A stretch of 64,000 bases of DNA from Xylophilus sp042867185 (GCA_042867185.1 JBHZQV010000004.1:165984-229983), one strand, 5' to 3'. Positions 8,368-17,190 are shown, counted from the first letter of the stretch. The notes: generated by a model from the letters alone, not told the origin. Numbers and translations: made by a program.

Positions 8368-8723
8368 GGGAGGACTCCAGGAAAAGACGGCGGCGCCGGC
8401 GCTTGTGGAAGGTGGGGTGACGGCCGGCAGACAGGCACGCCGCCGCCCGGGCGGGTGGTTGGCATGCGACCGGTAATGTAGTCGCCCGGGCGCGGCGGGA
8501 AGCATTGTGCGGCTGCGGCCGCCGCGGCGCGATGCTTTCTCGCTATCGAAAACTTTAGCGTGCCCGGGCGGAGGAGCTCTGGCGGGATCGGTCGTGGCAC
8601 GTGTCCACGCGGGCGGATGCCCCCGGCTGCGGCAGGGGCCGGTGCACGCCGCTAGAATCGCGCTCCCGCGCCGGTGCCCCGCCTGCGCGGTTTCCTTTTT
8701 TCGGGGCCATGTAGAGGACCACC
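8368..8723. other. Divergent intergenic region between dctA and the BMP-family gene
   Basis: A 356-nt spacer that must hold both outward promoters. It contains repeat copy G (8504-8559) and a TAGAAT -10-like box at 8653-8658 that points toward the BMP-family gene, with no good -35. No coding sequence is supported. Confidence 0.55.
8504..8559 (+). repeat. Dispersed intergenic repeat, copy G
   Basis: GGCTGCGGCC at 8511-8520 is followed, 31 nt from its start, by GCTATCGAAAACTTTAGC at 8542-8559, with outer bases extending the stem to CGCTA/TAGCG. The leading GAAAA of other copies is not kept. This is the only copy that lies between divergent genes. Confidence 0.7.
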
Positions 8724-9830
8724 ATGTACAAAAACCTCGTCGCCGCGCTCGCGGCCGCCTGGGCTTTTTCCGCCGTTGTCCCCGCCGGTGCCGCGCCCGA
8801 CGCGCCGCCGGCCGCATCCCCGCCCGTCCAGGCCGCCTTCGTCTACGTGACCCCGGTCACCGCCGCGGGCTGGGTGCGCCAGCACGAGGACGCGCGGCAG
8901 GCGGTGCAGCGCGCGCTCGGCAGCCGGGTGCAGACCCGCTTCGTCGAGGACGTGGCCGAGGGCGCCGACGCGGAGCGGGTGATCCGCGACCTGGCGCAGC
9001 AGGGCAACCGCATCATCTTCACCCCCAGCTTCGGCTACATGGAGCCGACGCTCAAGGTCGCGCGCGATTTTCCCGGCGTGAAGTTCGAATCGATCACCGG
9101 CTACAAGCAGGCGCCCAACGTGGCGACCGCCAACGCCCGTTACTACGAAGGCCGCTACCTGGCCGGCATCGCCGCCGCCAGGATGAGCCGGACCCACATC
9201 GCCGGCTATGTGGCGGGCTTCCCGATCCCCGAGGTGCTGCAGGGCATCAACGCCTTCGCCCTCGGCATGCGCTCGGTCGATCCCCGGGCGCAGGTCCGGG
9301 TGGTGTGGCTCGACGCCTGGTTCGATCCGCCGAAGGAGCGCGACGCGGCCATGGCCCTGTTCGACCAGAACGCCGACGTCGTCGCCTTCCACACCGGCTC
9401 CACCGCCGTCATGGCCGCGGCGCAGGAACGCGGCAAGTGGGCCGTCGCCTACCACTCCGACATGCGCAGCATCGCCCCCGATGCGCAGATCGCCGCCGTC
9501 ACCCACCAGTGGGGCGACTACTACACCCGCCGGGTGCAGGCGGTGATCGACGGCACGTGGACCAGTGGCAACCTCTGGGGCGGGGTGAAGGAGGGCATGG
9601 TCCGCGTCGGCGATTTCGGCCGCAAGGTGCCCCAGCAGGTGCAGGCCGAAGTCCTGGCCCGCCAGAAAGACATCGCCGCCGGCACCCTCCAGCCCTTCCG
9701 CGCCGCCGTCGCCGACATCCGCGACAACACCGGCACGGTGGTGATAGTCAAGGGCACCCAGCTGTCGGACGAGCAGATATTGAAGATGAACTGGCTGGTC
9801 GAGGGCGTGCAGGGAAGGGTCGGGCGCTGA
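8724..9830 (+). CDS. BMP family substrate-binding protein (PnrA/Med-like)
   Basis: The 368-residue product starts with a signal peptide (MYKNLVAALAAAWAFSAVVPAGA, likely cut near residue 23), so it acts in the periplasm. The mature part carries BMP-family (basic membrane protein) features: a VYVTPVTAAGWVRQHEDAR start strand, IIFTPSFGYMEPTLKVARDFP, the GRYLAGIAAARMSRT segment and VVAFHTGSTAVMAAAQERG. Characterised BMP proteins bind nucleosides for ABC importers. No permease or ATPase gene lies beside it. Guanine deaminase follows 78 nt downstream, which supports a purine-related ligand, although this is inference. Confidence 0.87.
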   Translation: MYKNLVAALAAAWAFSAVVPAGAAPDAPPAASPPVQAAFVYVTPVTAAGWVRQHEDARQAVQRALGSRVQTRFVEDVAEGADAERVIRDLAQQGNRIIFTPSFGYMEPTLKVARDFPGVKFESITGYKQAPNVATANARYYEGRYLAGIAAARMSRTHIAGYVAGFPIPEVLQGINAFALGMRSVDPRAQVRVVWLDAWFDPPKERDAAMALFDQNADVVAFHTGSTAVMAAAQERGKWAVAYHSDMRSIAPDAQIAAVTHQWGDYYTRRVQAVIDGTWTSGNLWGGVKEGMVRVGDFGRKVPQQVQAEVLARQKDIAAGTLQPFRAAVADIRDNTGTVVIVKGTQLSDEQILKMNWLVEGVQGRVGR

Positions 9831-9908
9831 GCGCACCGCTCCTGGACGCATACGGCCTATTGAAGGCGCCGTATGCGCCCGGCCCGCCGTTTGCTTAAAG
9901 TGCGTTCC

Positions 9909-11210
9909 ATGATCCACGCCTACCGCGCCGCACTCCTCCGTTTCGCCGACGACCGCTCCGCCCTCTACGAAGAAGACGGGCTGCTGGTGGTGGGCCCCGA
10001 CGCCGCGGGCCGACAGGTGGTGCTGGCCGCCGGCGCCTACGGCGCGGTGGCGCCGCGGTATCCGCAGGTGCCGGTGGAGCACCTGCCGGGCCGCATCCTG
10101 GCGCCGGGTTTCGTGGACATGCACATCCACTATCCGCAGACCGACATCGTCGGTGCCCCGGCCGAGGGGCTGCTGCCCTGGCTGGAGACCTACACCTTCC
10201 CGCACGAATCGCGCTTCGACGATCCGGCCTTCGCGGCCGAGGTGGCCGGTTTCTTCGCCGACGAGCTGCTGCGCAACGGCGTGACCACCGCGCTGACCTT
10301 CGCCACCTCGCATCCGCAGTCGGTCGATGCGCTGTTCGCCGAGGCGCAGCGCCGGCAGATGCGGCTGATCACCGGCAAGGTGCTGCAGGACCGCCATTCG
10401 CCCGACGGCGTGCGCGACCGCACCGAGCAGAGCCTGCAGGACACCGAATCGCTGATCCGCAAATGGCACGGCGTCGACCGCCTGGGCTATGCGATCACCC
10501 CCCGCTTCGCACCCACCAGCACCGAGGCGCAGCTGCGCGGTGCGGGCGACATCGCGGCGCAATATCCCGATACCTGGATCCAGTCGCACGTCGCCGAGAA
10601 CCTGGGCGAGATTGCCTGGGCGCGGGAGCTGTTTCCCCGGTCGCGCAGCTACCTGGCGGTGTACGACGATTTCGGCCTGATGCGGGAGCGGGCCGTGTAC
10701 GCCCACTGCATCCATTTCGACGACGACGACCGCGCCCTGATGCGCGATCGCCGCACCGTGGCCGCGGTCAGCCCCACCAGCAACCTGTTCCTGGGCAGCG
10801 GCTTCTTCGACTATGCCGGCGCCGACCGGGTCGGCTTCGGCTACGGGCTGGCCAGCGACGTGGGCGGCGGCACCAGCTTCAGCCCTTTCGCCACCATGCT
10901 GGCCGCCTACTACGTCGGCCGCGAAGGCCAGACCAAGCCGGGCCTGAGCCTGTCGCCGCAACATCTCTGGTGGCAGCACACCGCGGGCGCCGCGGCGGCG
11001 CTGGGCCTGGGCGGCACCATCGGCAGCCTGCAGCCGGGCACCGAGGCCGACTTCGTGGTGCTGAACCCGAAGGCCACGCCGCTGCTGGCCCGGCGCACCG
11101 GCCAGGCGCAGAACCTCGACGAGCTGCTCTTCGCGATGATCGTGCTGGGCGACGACCGGCTGATCGAACGCACCGTCGTCTCGCAGGCGCTGGCGGCTGG
11201 TTCTGCATGA
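9909..11210 (+). CDS. guaD: Guanine deaminase
   Basis: Guanine deaminase converts guanine to xanthine plus ammonia in purine salvage or catabolism. The ATG at 9909 gives 433 residues beginning MIHAYRAALLRFADDRSALY, a typical GuaD opening. The metal ligands appear as PGFVDMHIHYPQTD (His72 and His74), a later QSHVAENLGE, AHCIHFDD, and the LASDVGGGTSFSPF segment with the catalytic-site Asp. This is the amidohydrolase fold. The frame is also open 12 codons upstream from an ATG at 9873, but 9909 fits the family start better. It sits with a BMP-type binding protein gene, suggesting a purine uptake and use pair. Its stop codon overlaps the first base pairs of repeat copy B. Confidence 0.94.
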   Translation: MIHAYRAALLRFADDRSALYEEDGLLVVGPDAAGRQVVLAAGAYGAVAPRYPQVPVEHLPGRILAPGFVDMHIHYPQTDIVGAPAEGLLPWLETYTFPHESRFDDPAFAAEVAGFFADELLRNGVTTALTFATSHPQSVDALFAEAQRRQMRLITGKVLQDRHSPDGVRDRTEQSLQDTESLIRKWHGVDRLGYAITPRFAPTSTEAQLRGAGDIAAQYPDTWIQSHVAENLGEIAWARELFPRSRSYLAVYDDFGLMRERAVYAHCIHFDDDDRALMRDRRTVAAVSPTSNLFLGSGFFDYAGADRVGFGYGLASDVGGGTSFSPFATMLAAYYVGREGQTKPGLSLSPQHLWWQHTAGAAAALGLGGTIGSLQPGTEADFVVLNPKATPLLARRTGQAQNLDELLFAMIVLGDDRLIERTVVSQALAAGSA

Positions 11211-11263
11211 AAAGTGGCTGCAGCCGGCGTTCCGCGACAGCCTATAGCTATCAAAAAAGGAGC
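11209..11263 (+). repeat. Dispersed intergenic repeat, copy B
   Basis: It begins GAAAAGTGGCTGCAGCCGGC, starting on the last two bases of the guaD stop codon. Thirty-one nt after the GGCTGC start comes the AT-rich arm GCTATCAAAAAAGGAGC (11247-11263), where the hairpin is degenerate. Sense orientation, immediately 3' of guaD. Confidence 0.8.
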
Positions 11264-11339
11264 GGACGCCGGTAAGATCGGCAGGTTCGCCGGTGCGACA
11301 ATCGCCGGCTTTGTTTCCTCTGCCGAAGGCCCGTCTTCC

Positions 11340-11906
11340 ATGACCATCAAAAGCGACAAGTGGATCCGCCGCATGGCCGAGCAGCACGGCATGATCGAGC
11401 CGTTCGAGCCGGCCCAGGTGCGCCAGAACGGCGACAAGAAGATCATCAGCTACGGCACCAGCAGCTACGGCTACGACATCCGCTGCGCGCCCGAGTTCAA
11501 GGTCTTCACCAACATCCACAGCACGGTGGTGGACCCGAAGAACTTCGACGAGAAGAGCTTCGTCGACATGCACGGCGACTACTGCATCATCCCGCCCAAC
11601 AGCTTCGCGCTGGCGCGCACCGTCGAGTACTTCCGCATTCCCCGCAACGTGCTGACGATCTGCCTGGGCAAGAGCACCTACGCCCGCTGCGGAATCATCG
11701 TCAACGTCACGCCGTTCGAGCCCGAGTGGGAGGGCTACGTGACGCTCGAGTTCTCCAACACCACACCGCTGCCGGCCAAGATCTACGCTGGCGAAGGCTG
11801 CGCCCAGGTGCTGTTCTTCGAAAGCGACGAGGTTTGCGAGACCAGCTACAAGGACCGGGGCGGCAAGTACCAGGGCCAGCACGGCGTGACCCTGCCGCGC
11901 GCCTGA
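11340..11906 (+). CDS. dcd: dCTP deaminase
   Basis: The enzyme deaminates dCTP to dUTP, supplying dUMP for thymidylate synthesis. The ATG at 11340 gives 188 residues starting MTIKSDKWIRRMAEQHGMIE, the same start and length as Dcd homologues in Burkholderiales and close to E. coli (193 aa). The signatures are SYGTSSYGYDIRCA near the N-terminus, GKSTYARCGI in the middle, and EPEWEGYVTLEFSNTTPLP, which carries the catalytic Glu and nucleotide-binding residues. An in-frame ATG at 11214 would extend the protein through the repeat region and is unlikely. It stands as a single gene. Confidence 0.97.
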   Translation: MTIKSDKWIRRMAEQHGMIEPFEPAQVRQNGDKKIISYGTSSYGYDIRCAPEFKVFTNIHSTVVDPKNFDEKSFVDMHGDYCIIPPNSFALARTVEYFRIPRNVLTICLGKSTYARCGIIVNVTPFEPEWEGYVTLEFSNTTPLPAKIYAGEGCAQVLFFESDEVCETSYKDRGGKYQGQHGVTLPRA

Positions 11907-12038
11907 CGAGGCGCCATCGGGCCCCGACACGGTCGGCGGCCGCCGCTTTCGGATTTGTCCTACGCGTCGATACGAAGTCTGCCCTGGGTGCAAGTTAGGT
12001 AACAAAATAGCATGGCGGCATTCCAGCAGGAGGCCCCC

Positions 12039-12401
12039 ATGTCCGCATTCAAACAAATCGCCCAGCTCGTCGACGCACCCCTCGCCATCGTGGTGGGCTC
12101 GGTCGGCGCGGTGCTGATCGCCATCCAGCTCGGCGCCGTCGGCATGGTGGCGCAGGCCCAGGTCGACAAGGCCCACGAGCGTGACGCCCAGGTACAAGAA
12201 CAGCGGATCGCGGTAGCGCACTGCCTGGGCGCGCAAGGCACCGGCGGACATGCCGCCTGCGTCCGGACCCCACTGGAGCGGTCGCCGGCAGTGGGCGATA
12301 CCCGGGTCACGACGCTGGCCGTCTCATCGGTCGCCGCGCAGCGCGCGGTGGTCGCCGGCGATGTGGGCCTGGTGCCGGTGGGCTACACCTATAGCCGCTG
12401 A
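12039..12401 (+). CDS. Hypothetical membrane-anchored protein, 120 aa
   Basis: No family recognised. The ATG at 12039 is preceded by a clear CAGGAGG ribosome site (12027-12033), which decides the start over an in-frame ATG at 12012. The protein has one likely membrane helix near residues 13-35 (PLAIVVGSVGAVLIAIQLGA). The remaining 85 residues hold two cysteines (CLGAQGTGGHAAC) that could form a disulfide, and a VPVGYTYSR end. This layout suggests a single-pass protein with a small soluble domain, perhaps periplasmic. It is ended by a bidirectional terminator shared with the convergent hydrolase gene. Confidence 0.65.
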   Translation: MSAFKQIAQLVDAPLAIVVGSVGAVLIAIQLGAVGMVAQAQVDKAHERDAQVQEQRIAVAHCLGAQGTGGHAACVRTPLERSPAVGDTRVTTLAVSSVAAQRAVVAGDVGLVPVGYTYSR

Positions 12402-12438
12402 GATTCGGCGACGCTGGCCAGCGTCGTTCGATGGCGAA

Positions 12439-12470
12439 GCAAAACGCCGACCAGATGGTCGGCGTTTTGC
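12439..12470. terminator. Bidirectional rho-independent terminator
   Basis: The perfect hairpin GCAAAACGCCGACC (12439-12452), loop AGAT, GGTCGGCGTTTTGC (12457-12470) has AAAA on one side and TTTT on the other within the stem. It lies between two convergent genes ending at 12401 (+) and 12489 (-), so it can stop both. Confidence 0.85.
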
Positions 12471-12488
12471 ATGGGGGCGCAGAAGCGA

Positions 12489-13325
12489 TCAGCGGGTCTG
12501 GCTGAAAGCGATCAGGTCGGCATTCAGCTGGTCCTTGTGGGTGATGAAGACGCCGTGCGGCGCGCCGTCGTAGCGCTTGTATTCGGCCGACGGCAGCGCC
12601 TTGGCGGCCTGGTCGCCGCTGGCGGCCGGCGGCACCGTTTGGTCGTCGGTGCCGTGGATGATCAGCGTCGGCACCGTGATCTTCGCCAGATCGGCGCGGA
12701 AATCGGTCTCGCTGAAGGCACGCACGCAGTCGACCGTCGCCTTGGGAGACGCAGGCAGCGCCAGGCCCTGCGCCCATTGCAGCGTGGCGGCGCTGACCGG
12801 ATGGCTCAGCAGGCCGACGCCGAAGAACTTCTTGCCGAAGCCTTCCAGGAAACCGGGCCGGTCGCCTTGCAGGCCCTCGACCATGCCATCGAACACGCTT
12901 TTGTCCACGCCGCTCGCGTTGTCGGCCGTCTTCAGCAGGTACGGCGTGACGGCGCTCATCAACACGACGGCGCCGACGCGGCTCTGCCCATGGCGGCCGA
13001 TGTAGCGGGCCACTTCGCCGCCGCCCATCGAGAAGCCGACCAGCACCGCGTCCTTGACGTCCAGGTGTTCCAGCAGGGCGTGCAGGTCGTCGGCCAGGGT
13101 GTCGTAGTCGTAGCCGCTCCAGGGCTTGGAGGATTCGCCGAAGCCGCGGCGGTCGTAGGCGATCACCCGCAGGCCGTGCTTCGGCAGCTCGGCCAGCTGG
13201 TACTCCCACGACTTGTGCGACAGCGGCCATCCGTGGATCAGCACGACCGGTCGGCCTTGGCCGAGGTCGACATAGTGCAGGTCTACGTTCTCGCCGGCCG
13301 TGCCCGGAATGGTCAGGATGCTCAT
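12489..13325 (-). CDS. Alpha/beta hydrolase of the non-heme chloroperoxidase group
   Basis: The 278-residue protein from the ATG at 13325 (MSILTIPGTAGENVDLHYVD) has the standard alpha/beta hydrolase order. LIHGWPLSHKSWEYQ provides the oxyanion-hole HG. AYDRRGFGESSKPW follows, then the nucleophile elbow GFSMGG, the acid in HGTDDQTVP and the histidine in GAPHGVF. The RRGFG and WPLS segments are typical of cofactor-free haloperoxidases and aryl esterases. The real substrate is unknown; perhydrolase activity in vitro is common and may not be physiological. No signal peptide is seen, so it is cytoplasmic. It is a single gene. Confidence 0.88.
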   Translation of the reverse strand: MSILTIPGTAGENVDLHYVDLGQGRPVVLIHGWPLSHKSWEYQLAELPKHGLRVIAYDRRGFGESSKPWSGYDYDTLADDLHALLEHLDVKDAVLVGFSMGGGEVARYIGRHGQSRVGAVVLMSAVTPYLLKTADNASGVDKSVFDGMVEGLQGDRPGFLEGFGKKFFGVGLLSHPVSAATLQWAQGLALPASPKATVDCVRAFSETDFRADLAKITVPTLIIHGTDDQTVPPAASGDQAAKALPSAEYKRYDGAPHGVFITHKDQLNADLIAFSQTR

Positions 13326-13587
13326 GGAAACCTTTCTGGTGGAGATCGATAGCGTGGGCAGGGTGGAGGTCGCCGCACGCGGAAATGAATTGTCGAAAAC
13401 CCGGCCCGGCGGCGCTGTGGGGCGTTGTCGCCGGCGGCGGTAGTCTCGGTACCTACCGCGAGGGTCGGCCGCCACCGACCTGGACGCTGCGCCAATTGCT
13501 ACGGAAGGAAACCCCCGGGGGTGGGCCGGACCGCCGCCGCTACCATCGGCGCTTCGCCGGGCCCCTGTCCCGGCGCAGGAGCTACGC

Positions 13588-14472
13588 ATGCGCTGGGAAG
13601 GCAACGAACAATCCGACAACGTCGAGGACCGGCGCGACGAGGGCGGCGGCGGGGGTGGCCGCGGTTTCGGCTTCGGGGGCCGCAGCATCGGTATCGGCAC
13701 GATCGCGGTCGCGCTCATCGGTGGCTGGGTGCTCGGCATCAACCCGCTGACCATGCTCGGCATGCTCAGTGGGGGCTCGCCGGCGCCGCAGGTCCAGCAG
13801 CAGGGGCCGGCCCACGCGCCGCCCGCCAACGACCAGCAGGCGGCTTTCGTCTCGACCGTGCTGCGCAACACCGAAGAGGTCTGGGGCCAGATATTCAAGG
13901 AGCAGGGCGGCAGCTACCAGCCCGCGCGCCTGGTGCTCTTCCGGGGTGCCACGCCCACGGCCTGCGGAACCGGCCAGTCGGCCATGGGCCCGTTCTACTG
14001 CCCGGGCGACAAGAAGGTCTACATCGACCTGGCCTTCTACGACACGCTCAAGACCCAGCTGGGCGCCCCCGGGGAATTCGCCCAGGCCTATGTGATCGCC
14101 CACGAGATCGGCCACCACGTGCAGGACGAGCTGGGCATCACCGCCAAGGTCGATGCGCTGCGCGGCCGCCAGAGCCAGTCGCAGAACAACGCGACCAGCG
14201 TGCGGGTCGAACTGCAGGCCGACTGCTTCGCCGGCGTCTGGGCCCAGCGCTCGCAGCAGTCCAAGCAGTGGCTCGATCCGGGCGACATCGCCGCCGCGAT
14301 GAATGCCGCCGAGAAGATCGGCGACGACACGCTGCAGCGTTCGGCGGGCCGCGCGGTGGTGCCCGACAGCTTCACCCACGGCTCCAGTGCCCAGCGCCAG
14401 CGCTGGTTCAACACCGGCTACCAGAGCGGCGACATCAAGACCTGCGACACCTTCAATACGCGCAATCTTTAG
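13588..14472 (+). CDS. Neutral zinc metallopeptidase (YpfJ/PF04228 type)
   Basis: The 294-residue protein has an N-terminal Gly/Arg-rich cytoplasmic stretch (MRWEGNEQSDNVEDRRDEGG), a membrane helix near 36-56 (IGIGTIAVALIGGWVLGINP) and a large domain with the zinc motif HEIGHH at 172-177. The probable third ligand is Glu208 in VRVELQADCFAGVW. FYCPGDKKVYIDLAFY and a final SGDIKTCDTFNT are family hallmarks. Members are membrane-anchored proteases of uncertain substrate. Length and order match the family closely. The MRWEGN start is conserved in the group. Repeat copy C begins 2 nt after the stop codon. Confidence 0.9.
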   Translation: MRWEGNEQSDNVEDRRDEGGGGGGRGFGFGGRSIGIGTIAVALIGGWVLGINPLTMLGMLSGGSPAPQVQQQGPAHAPPANDQQAAFVSTVLRNTEEVWGQIFKEQGGSYQPARLVLFRGATPTACGTGQSAMGPFYCPGDKKVYIDLAFYDTLKTQLGAPGEFAQAYVIAHEIGHHVQDELGITAKVDALRGRQSQSQNNATSVRVELQADCFAGVWAQRSQQSKQWLDPGDIAAAMNAAEKIGDDTLQRSAGRAVVPDSFTHGSSAQRQRWFNTGYQSGDIKTCDTFNTRNL

Positions 14473-14474
14473 TC

Positions 14475-14528
14475 GAAAGCGGCTGCAGTCGTTGTCTGGC
14501 AAAGGCCGTCAGCTATCGAAAGAATAGC
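14475..14528 (+). repeat. Dispersed intergenic repeat, copy C
   Basis: It starts GAAAGCGGCTGCAGTCG and ends GCTATCGAAAGAATAGC (14512-14528), a 5-bp stem hairpin, with 31 nt between arm starts. Sense orientation, beginning 2 nt after the stop of the metallopeptidase gene. Confidence 0.8.
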
Positions 14529-14604
14529 ATGTGCCGCCGCGGCGGCCGGCCACCGCGCTCCGGTTGACGCGGGTCCGCACAGCAGTGCGACAATAGAAGG
14601 CTTC

Positions 14605-16209
14605 ATGACGACCTCCTTCTCCCAACTCGCGCTGGACGAACCCCTCGCCCGCGCAGTAGCCGAAATGGGCTACGAATCCATGACGCCGATCCAGGCGGAG
14701 GCCATTCCGGTGGTGCTCCAGGGCCGCGACGTGATGGGCGCCGCCCAGACGGGTACCGGCAAGACGGCTGCTTTCTCGCTGCCGCTGCTGCAGCGCATGC
14801 TCAAGCACCAGAATGCCTCCACCTCGCCCGCGCGGCATCCGGTGCGGGCCCTGGTGCTGCTGCCGACGCGCGAGCTGGCCGATCAGGTCGCCCAGCAGGT
14901 CAAGCTCTATGCCAAGTACACGAACCTGCGCAGCGCGGTGGTGTTCGGCGGCATGGACATGAAGCCGCAGACGCTGGAGCTGAAGAAGGGCGTCGAGGTG
15001 CTGGTCGCCACGCCGGGCCGGCTGCTCGACCACATCGAAGCCAAGAACGCGGTGCTGAACCAGGTCGAGTACGTGGTGCTCGACGAGGCCGACCGCATGC
15101 TGGATATCGGCTTCCTGCCCGACCTCCAGCGCATCCTGTCGTTCCTGCCCAAGCAGCGGACCACGCTGCTGTTCTCCGCCACCTTCTCGCCGGAGATCAA
15201 GCGCCTGGCCAGCAGCTACCTGCAGGATCCGGTGACGATCGAAGTGGCGCGCTCCAACGCCACCGCCTCCACCGTCGAGCAGCACTTCTTCAGCGTGCGC
15301 GACGACGACAAGCGCCGGGCCCTGCAGCAGATCCTGCGGCAGCGCGGCATCAAGCAGGCCTTCGTGTTCGTCAACAGCAAGCTCGGCTGCGCCCGGCTGG
15401 CACGTTCCCTGGAGCGCGAAGGCCTGAAGACGGCGGCGCTGCACGGTGACAAGAGCCAGGACGAGCGGCTGAAGGCCCTCGACGCCTTCAAGAAAGGCGA
15501 AGTCGACCTGCTGGTGTGCACCGACGTGGCCGCGCGCGGCCTCGACATCAAGGATGTGCCCGCGGTCTTCAACTTCGACATTCCGTTCAATGCCGAAGAC
15601 TATGTCCACCGCATCGGCCGTACCGGGCGTGCGGGCGCTTCCGGGTTGGCGGTCACCTTCGTCGGCAGCGGCCCGAACGACGTGCGCCTGGCGGCCGACA
15701 TCGAGAAGCTGATCAACACCAAGCTCGAGATCGAGCCGGTAGAGTTCGAAGACGACATGCCGCGTGGGCGCATCAACGACGGCCGCCGCCTCTACCGCAG
15801 CGAGCCCGGTGCCGAGGAGGGCGAAGGTCCGGTGAGCGGTGTGGTGGCGCCCGTGCCGCGCAACGGCCTGCGCGATGTGCGCGAGCCGCGCGAATCCCGT
15901 GAGTCCCGGGAATCGCGCGAGGCCCGTGCCCCGCGGGCCGAACGCGAACAGCGCTATTTCCGCGCGCCGTCGGCACCGCGCGATGCCTTCTTCGAGAAGC
16001 CGTACGAGCCGTCGGCGCGGGAAGAAGCGCCTTCGTGGGAAGCCAGCGTGCGGCCCGCGCGCAGCATCTCGGCGAACATCAAGCCGAAGCGCAAGGTGGC
16101 GGCGCTGTTCAAGGCCGTGGAGGCGCGGCCGGAGCCGCAAGAACCGCCCCAGCCGGTCATGGTGCAGCGGCCCGAAGCGGAGCCGGCTCCGGAGACATCG
16201 GAGTCTTGA
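14605..16209 (+). CDS. rhlE: DEAD-box RNA helicase, RhlE type
   Basis: An ATP-dependent RNA helicase acting in ribosome assembly and RNA turnover. The 534-residue protein shows the Q motif region (YESMTPIQAEAIP), Walker A AQTGTGKT at about 48-55, DEAD at 160-163, SAT in LLFSATFS, and HRIGRTGRAG of motif VI. The core ends near residue 385. The remaining about 150 residues are a low-complexity basic tail with the tandem run REPRESRESRESREAR. Such disordered RNA-binding tails are typical of RhlE in proteobacteria. RhlE is chosen over SrmB and DbpA by the opening SFSQLALDEPLARAVAEMGY. It has its own hairpin terminator. Confidence 0.93.
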   Translation: MTTSFSQLALDEPLARAVAEMGYESMTPIQAEAIPVVLQGRDVMGAAQTGTGKTAAFSLPLLQRMLKHQNASTSPARHPVRALVLLPTRELADQVAQQVKLYAKYTNLRSAVVFGGMDMKPQTLELKKGVEVLVATPGRLLDHIEAKNAVLNQVEYVVLDEADRMLDIGFLPDLQRILSFLPKQRTTLLFSATFSPEIKRLASSYLQDPVTIEVARSNATASTVEQHFFSVRDDDKRRALQQILRQRGIKQAFVFVNSKLGCARLARSLEREGLKTAALHGDKSQDERLKALDAFKKGEVDLLVCTDVAARGLDIKDVPAVFNFDIPFNAEDYVHRIGRTGRAGASGLAVTFVGSGPNDVRLAADIEKLINTKLEIEPVEFEDDMPRGRINDGRRLYRSEPGAEEGEGPVSGVVAPVPRNGLRDVREPRESRESRESREARAPRAEREQRYFRAPSAPRDAFFEKPYEPSAREEAPSWEASVRPARSISANIKPKRKVAALFKAVEARPEPQEPPQPVMVQRPEAEPAPETSES

Positions 16210-16249
16210 GAAGAACGCCGGGCGTGCGGCGTTCGGTGAAGAAGGGAAG

Positions 16250-16273
16250 ACGGCCTGCGGGCCGTTTTCTTTT
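16250..16273 (+). terminator. Rho-independent terminator after rhlE
   Basis: The hairpin ACGGCC (16250-16255), loop TGCG, GGCCGT (16260-16265) is followed by TTTCTTTT. It lies 41 nt after the rhlE stop and before the convergent apaH gene. Confidence 0.75.
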
Positions 16274-16323
16274 GGGGCCTGCACCGCCCACCCCGGCGCT
16301 GCGCGACCCGGCCCCGGCTGCGC

Positions 16324-17160
16324 TCAGCCCGGCACTTGCGCCTGTTCGCACCCGACATCGATGCGTTCGTCGTGGGTGGCCGTCGCGCCCAGCTTCACCG
16401 CGGTGAGGCAGCCGCCCCAGACGCAGCCGGTGTCGAGCGACAGCAGCCGCGGCCGGTCGATCCAGCCCAGCGTGGACCAGTGGCCGAAAACGACGGTCAC
16501 CTCGGCGGTGCGGCGGCCGGGCAGATCGAACCACGGCAGCAGCCCGGCGGGCGCCTTGGCGGCGCCTTCCTTGGCGTCGAAATCCATCCGGCCGTCGGTA
16601 TGGCAGAAGCGCAGGCGGGTCAGTGCGTTGACGATCACCCGCAGCCGTTCGATCCCCTGCAGATCGTCGCGCCATGCGTCGGGCGTGTTGCCGAACACCT
16701 GCGACAGAAAGCCGCGCAGATCCGGTCCCCGCAGCTGTGTCTCGACTTCGGCGGCGCGGGCGATGGTCTCGGCCGCATTCCACTGCGGCGGCACGCCGGC
16801 ATGGACCAGCAACAGGTCCTGCAGGCCGTGCTGCAGCCGGTACGCCAAGGGCTGGTGGCGCAGCCAGTCGAGCATCGCAGCGCTGTCGGCGGCGGCCAGC
16901 AGGTCGTCCAGCGTATCGGCCCGGTGCGCCTTCCGCACGCCTTGCGCCACCGCCAGCAGGTGCAGATCGTGGTTGCCCAGCAGGCAGCGAATCGCGCCAC
17001 CGCTGGCCATGGCGCGGCGCACGACGTCGGCCGAAGCGGGCCCGCGGTTGACCAGATCGCCCAGCAGGTAGACGGTGTCGCGGCTCGGTGAAAAAGCCAC
17101 TTTCCGCAGGAGCGCGGCCAGGGCCGCATCGCAACCCTGCACATCGCCTATCAGGTACAT
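16324..17160 (-). CDS. apaH: Symmetrical bis(5'-nucleosyl)-tetraphosphatase
   Basis: ApaH splits Ap4A into two ADP molecules and also removes Np4 caps from RNA. It is a calcineurin-type metallophosphatase. The N-terminus MYLIGDVQGCDAALAALL carries the GDxxG metal motif, followed by YLLGDLVNRGP and CLLGNHDLHLLAV, the second and third motifs; a conserved LLVHAGVPPQW lies further on. The length is 278 aa, like E. coli (280). Two in-frame ATGs exist, at 17166 and 17160. A GGGAG ribosome site stands 7 nt before 17160 but only 1 nt before 17166, so 17160 is preferred. It is divergent from the CNNM gene, 30 nt away. Confidence 0.95.
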   Translation of the reverse strand: MYLIGDVQGCDAALAALLRKVAFSPSRDTVYLLGDLVNRGPASADVVRRAMASGGAIRCLLGNHDLHLLAVAQGVRKAHRADTLDDLLAAADSAAMLDWLRHQPLAYRLQHGLQDLLLVHAGVPPQWNAAETIARAAEVETQLRGPDLRGFLSQVFGNTPDAWRDDLQGIERLRVIVNALTRLRFCHTDGRMDFDAKEGAAKAPAGLLPWFDLPGRRTAEVTVVFGHWSTLGWIDRPRLLSLDTGCVWGGCLTAVKLGATATHDERIDVGCEQAQVPG

Positions 17161-17190
17161 TGACATGCTCCCGATTCTCTACTGCCTTGC

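Noticed and set aside
8652..12251. A 1199-codon minus-strand frame opposite the BMP gene, guaD and dcd
   Set aside because: Same shadow effect. It spans three unrelated sense genes and intergenic repeats.
13340..13362. An AGATCGATAGCG sequence that resembles the GCTATCG repeat arm
   Set aside because: It lacks the hairpin partner and the GC-rich arm at 30-31 nt, so it is not counted as a repeat copy.
15880..15945. Short tandem repeat encoding REPRESRESRESREAR in rhlE
   Set aside because: In-frame low-complexity tail of a known family, not a CRISPR or mobile repeat.
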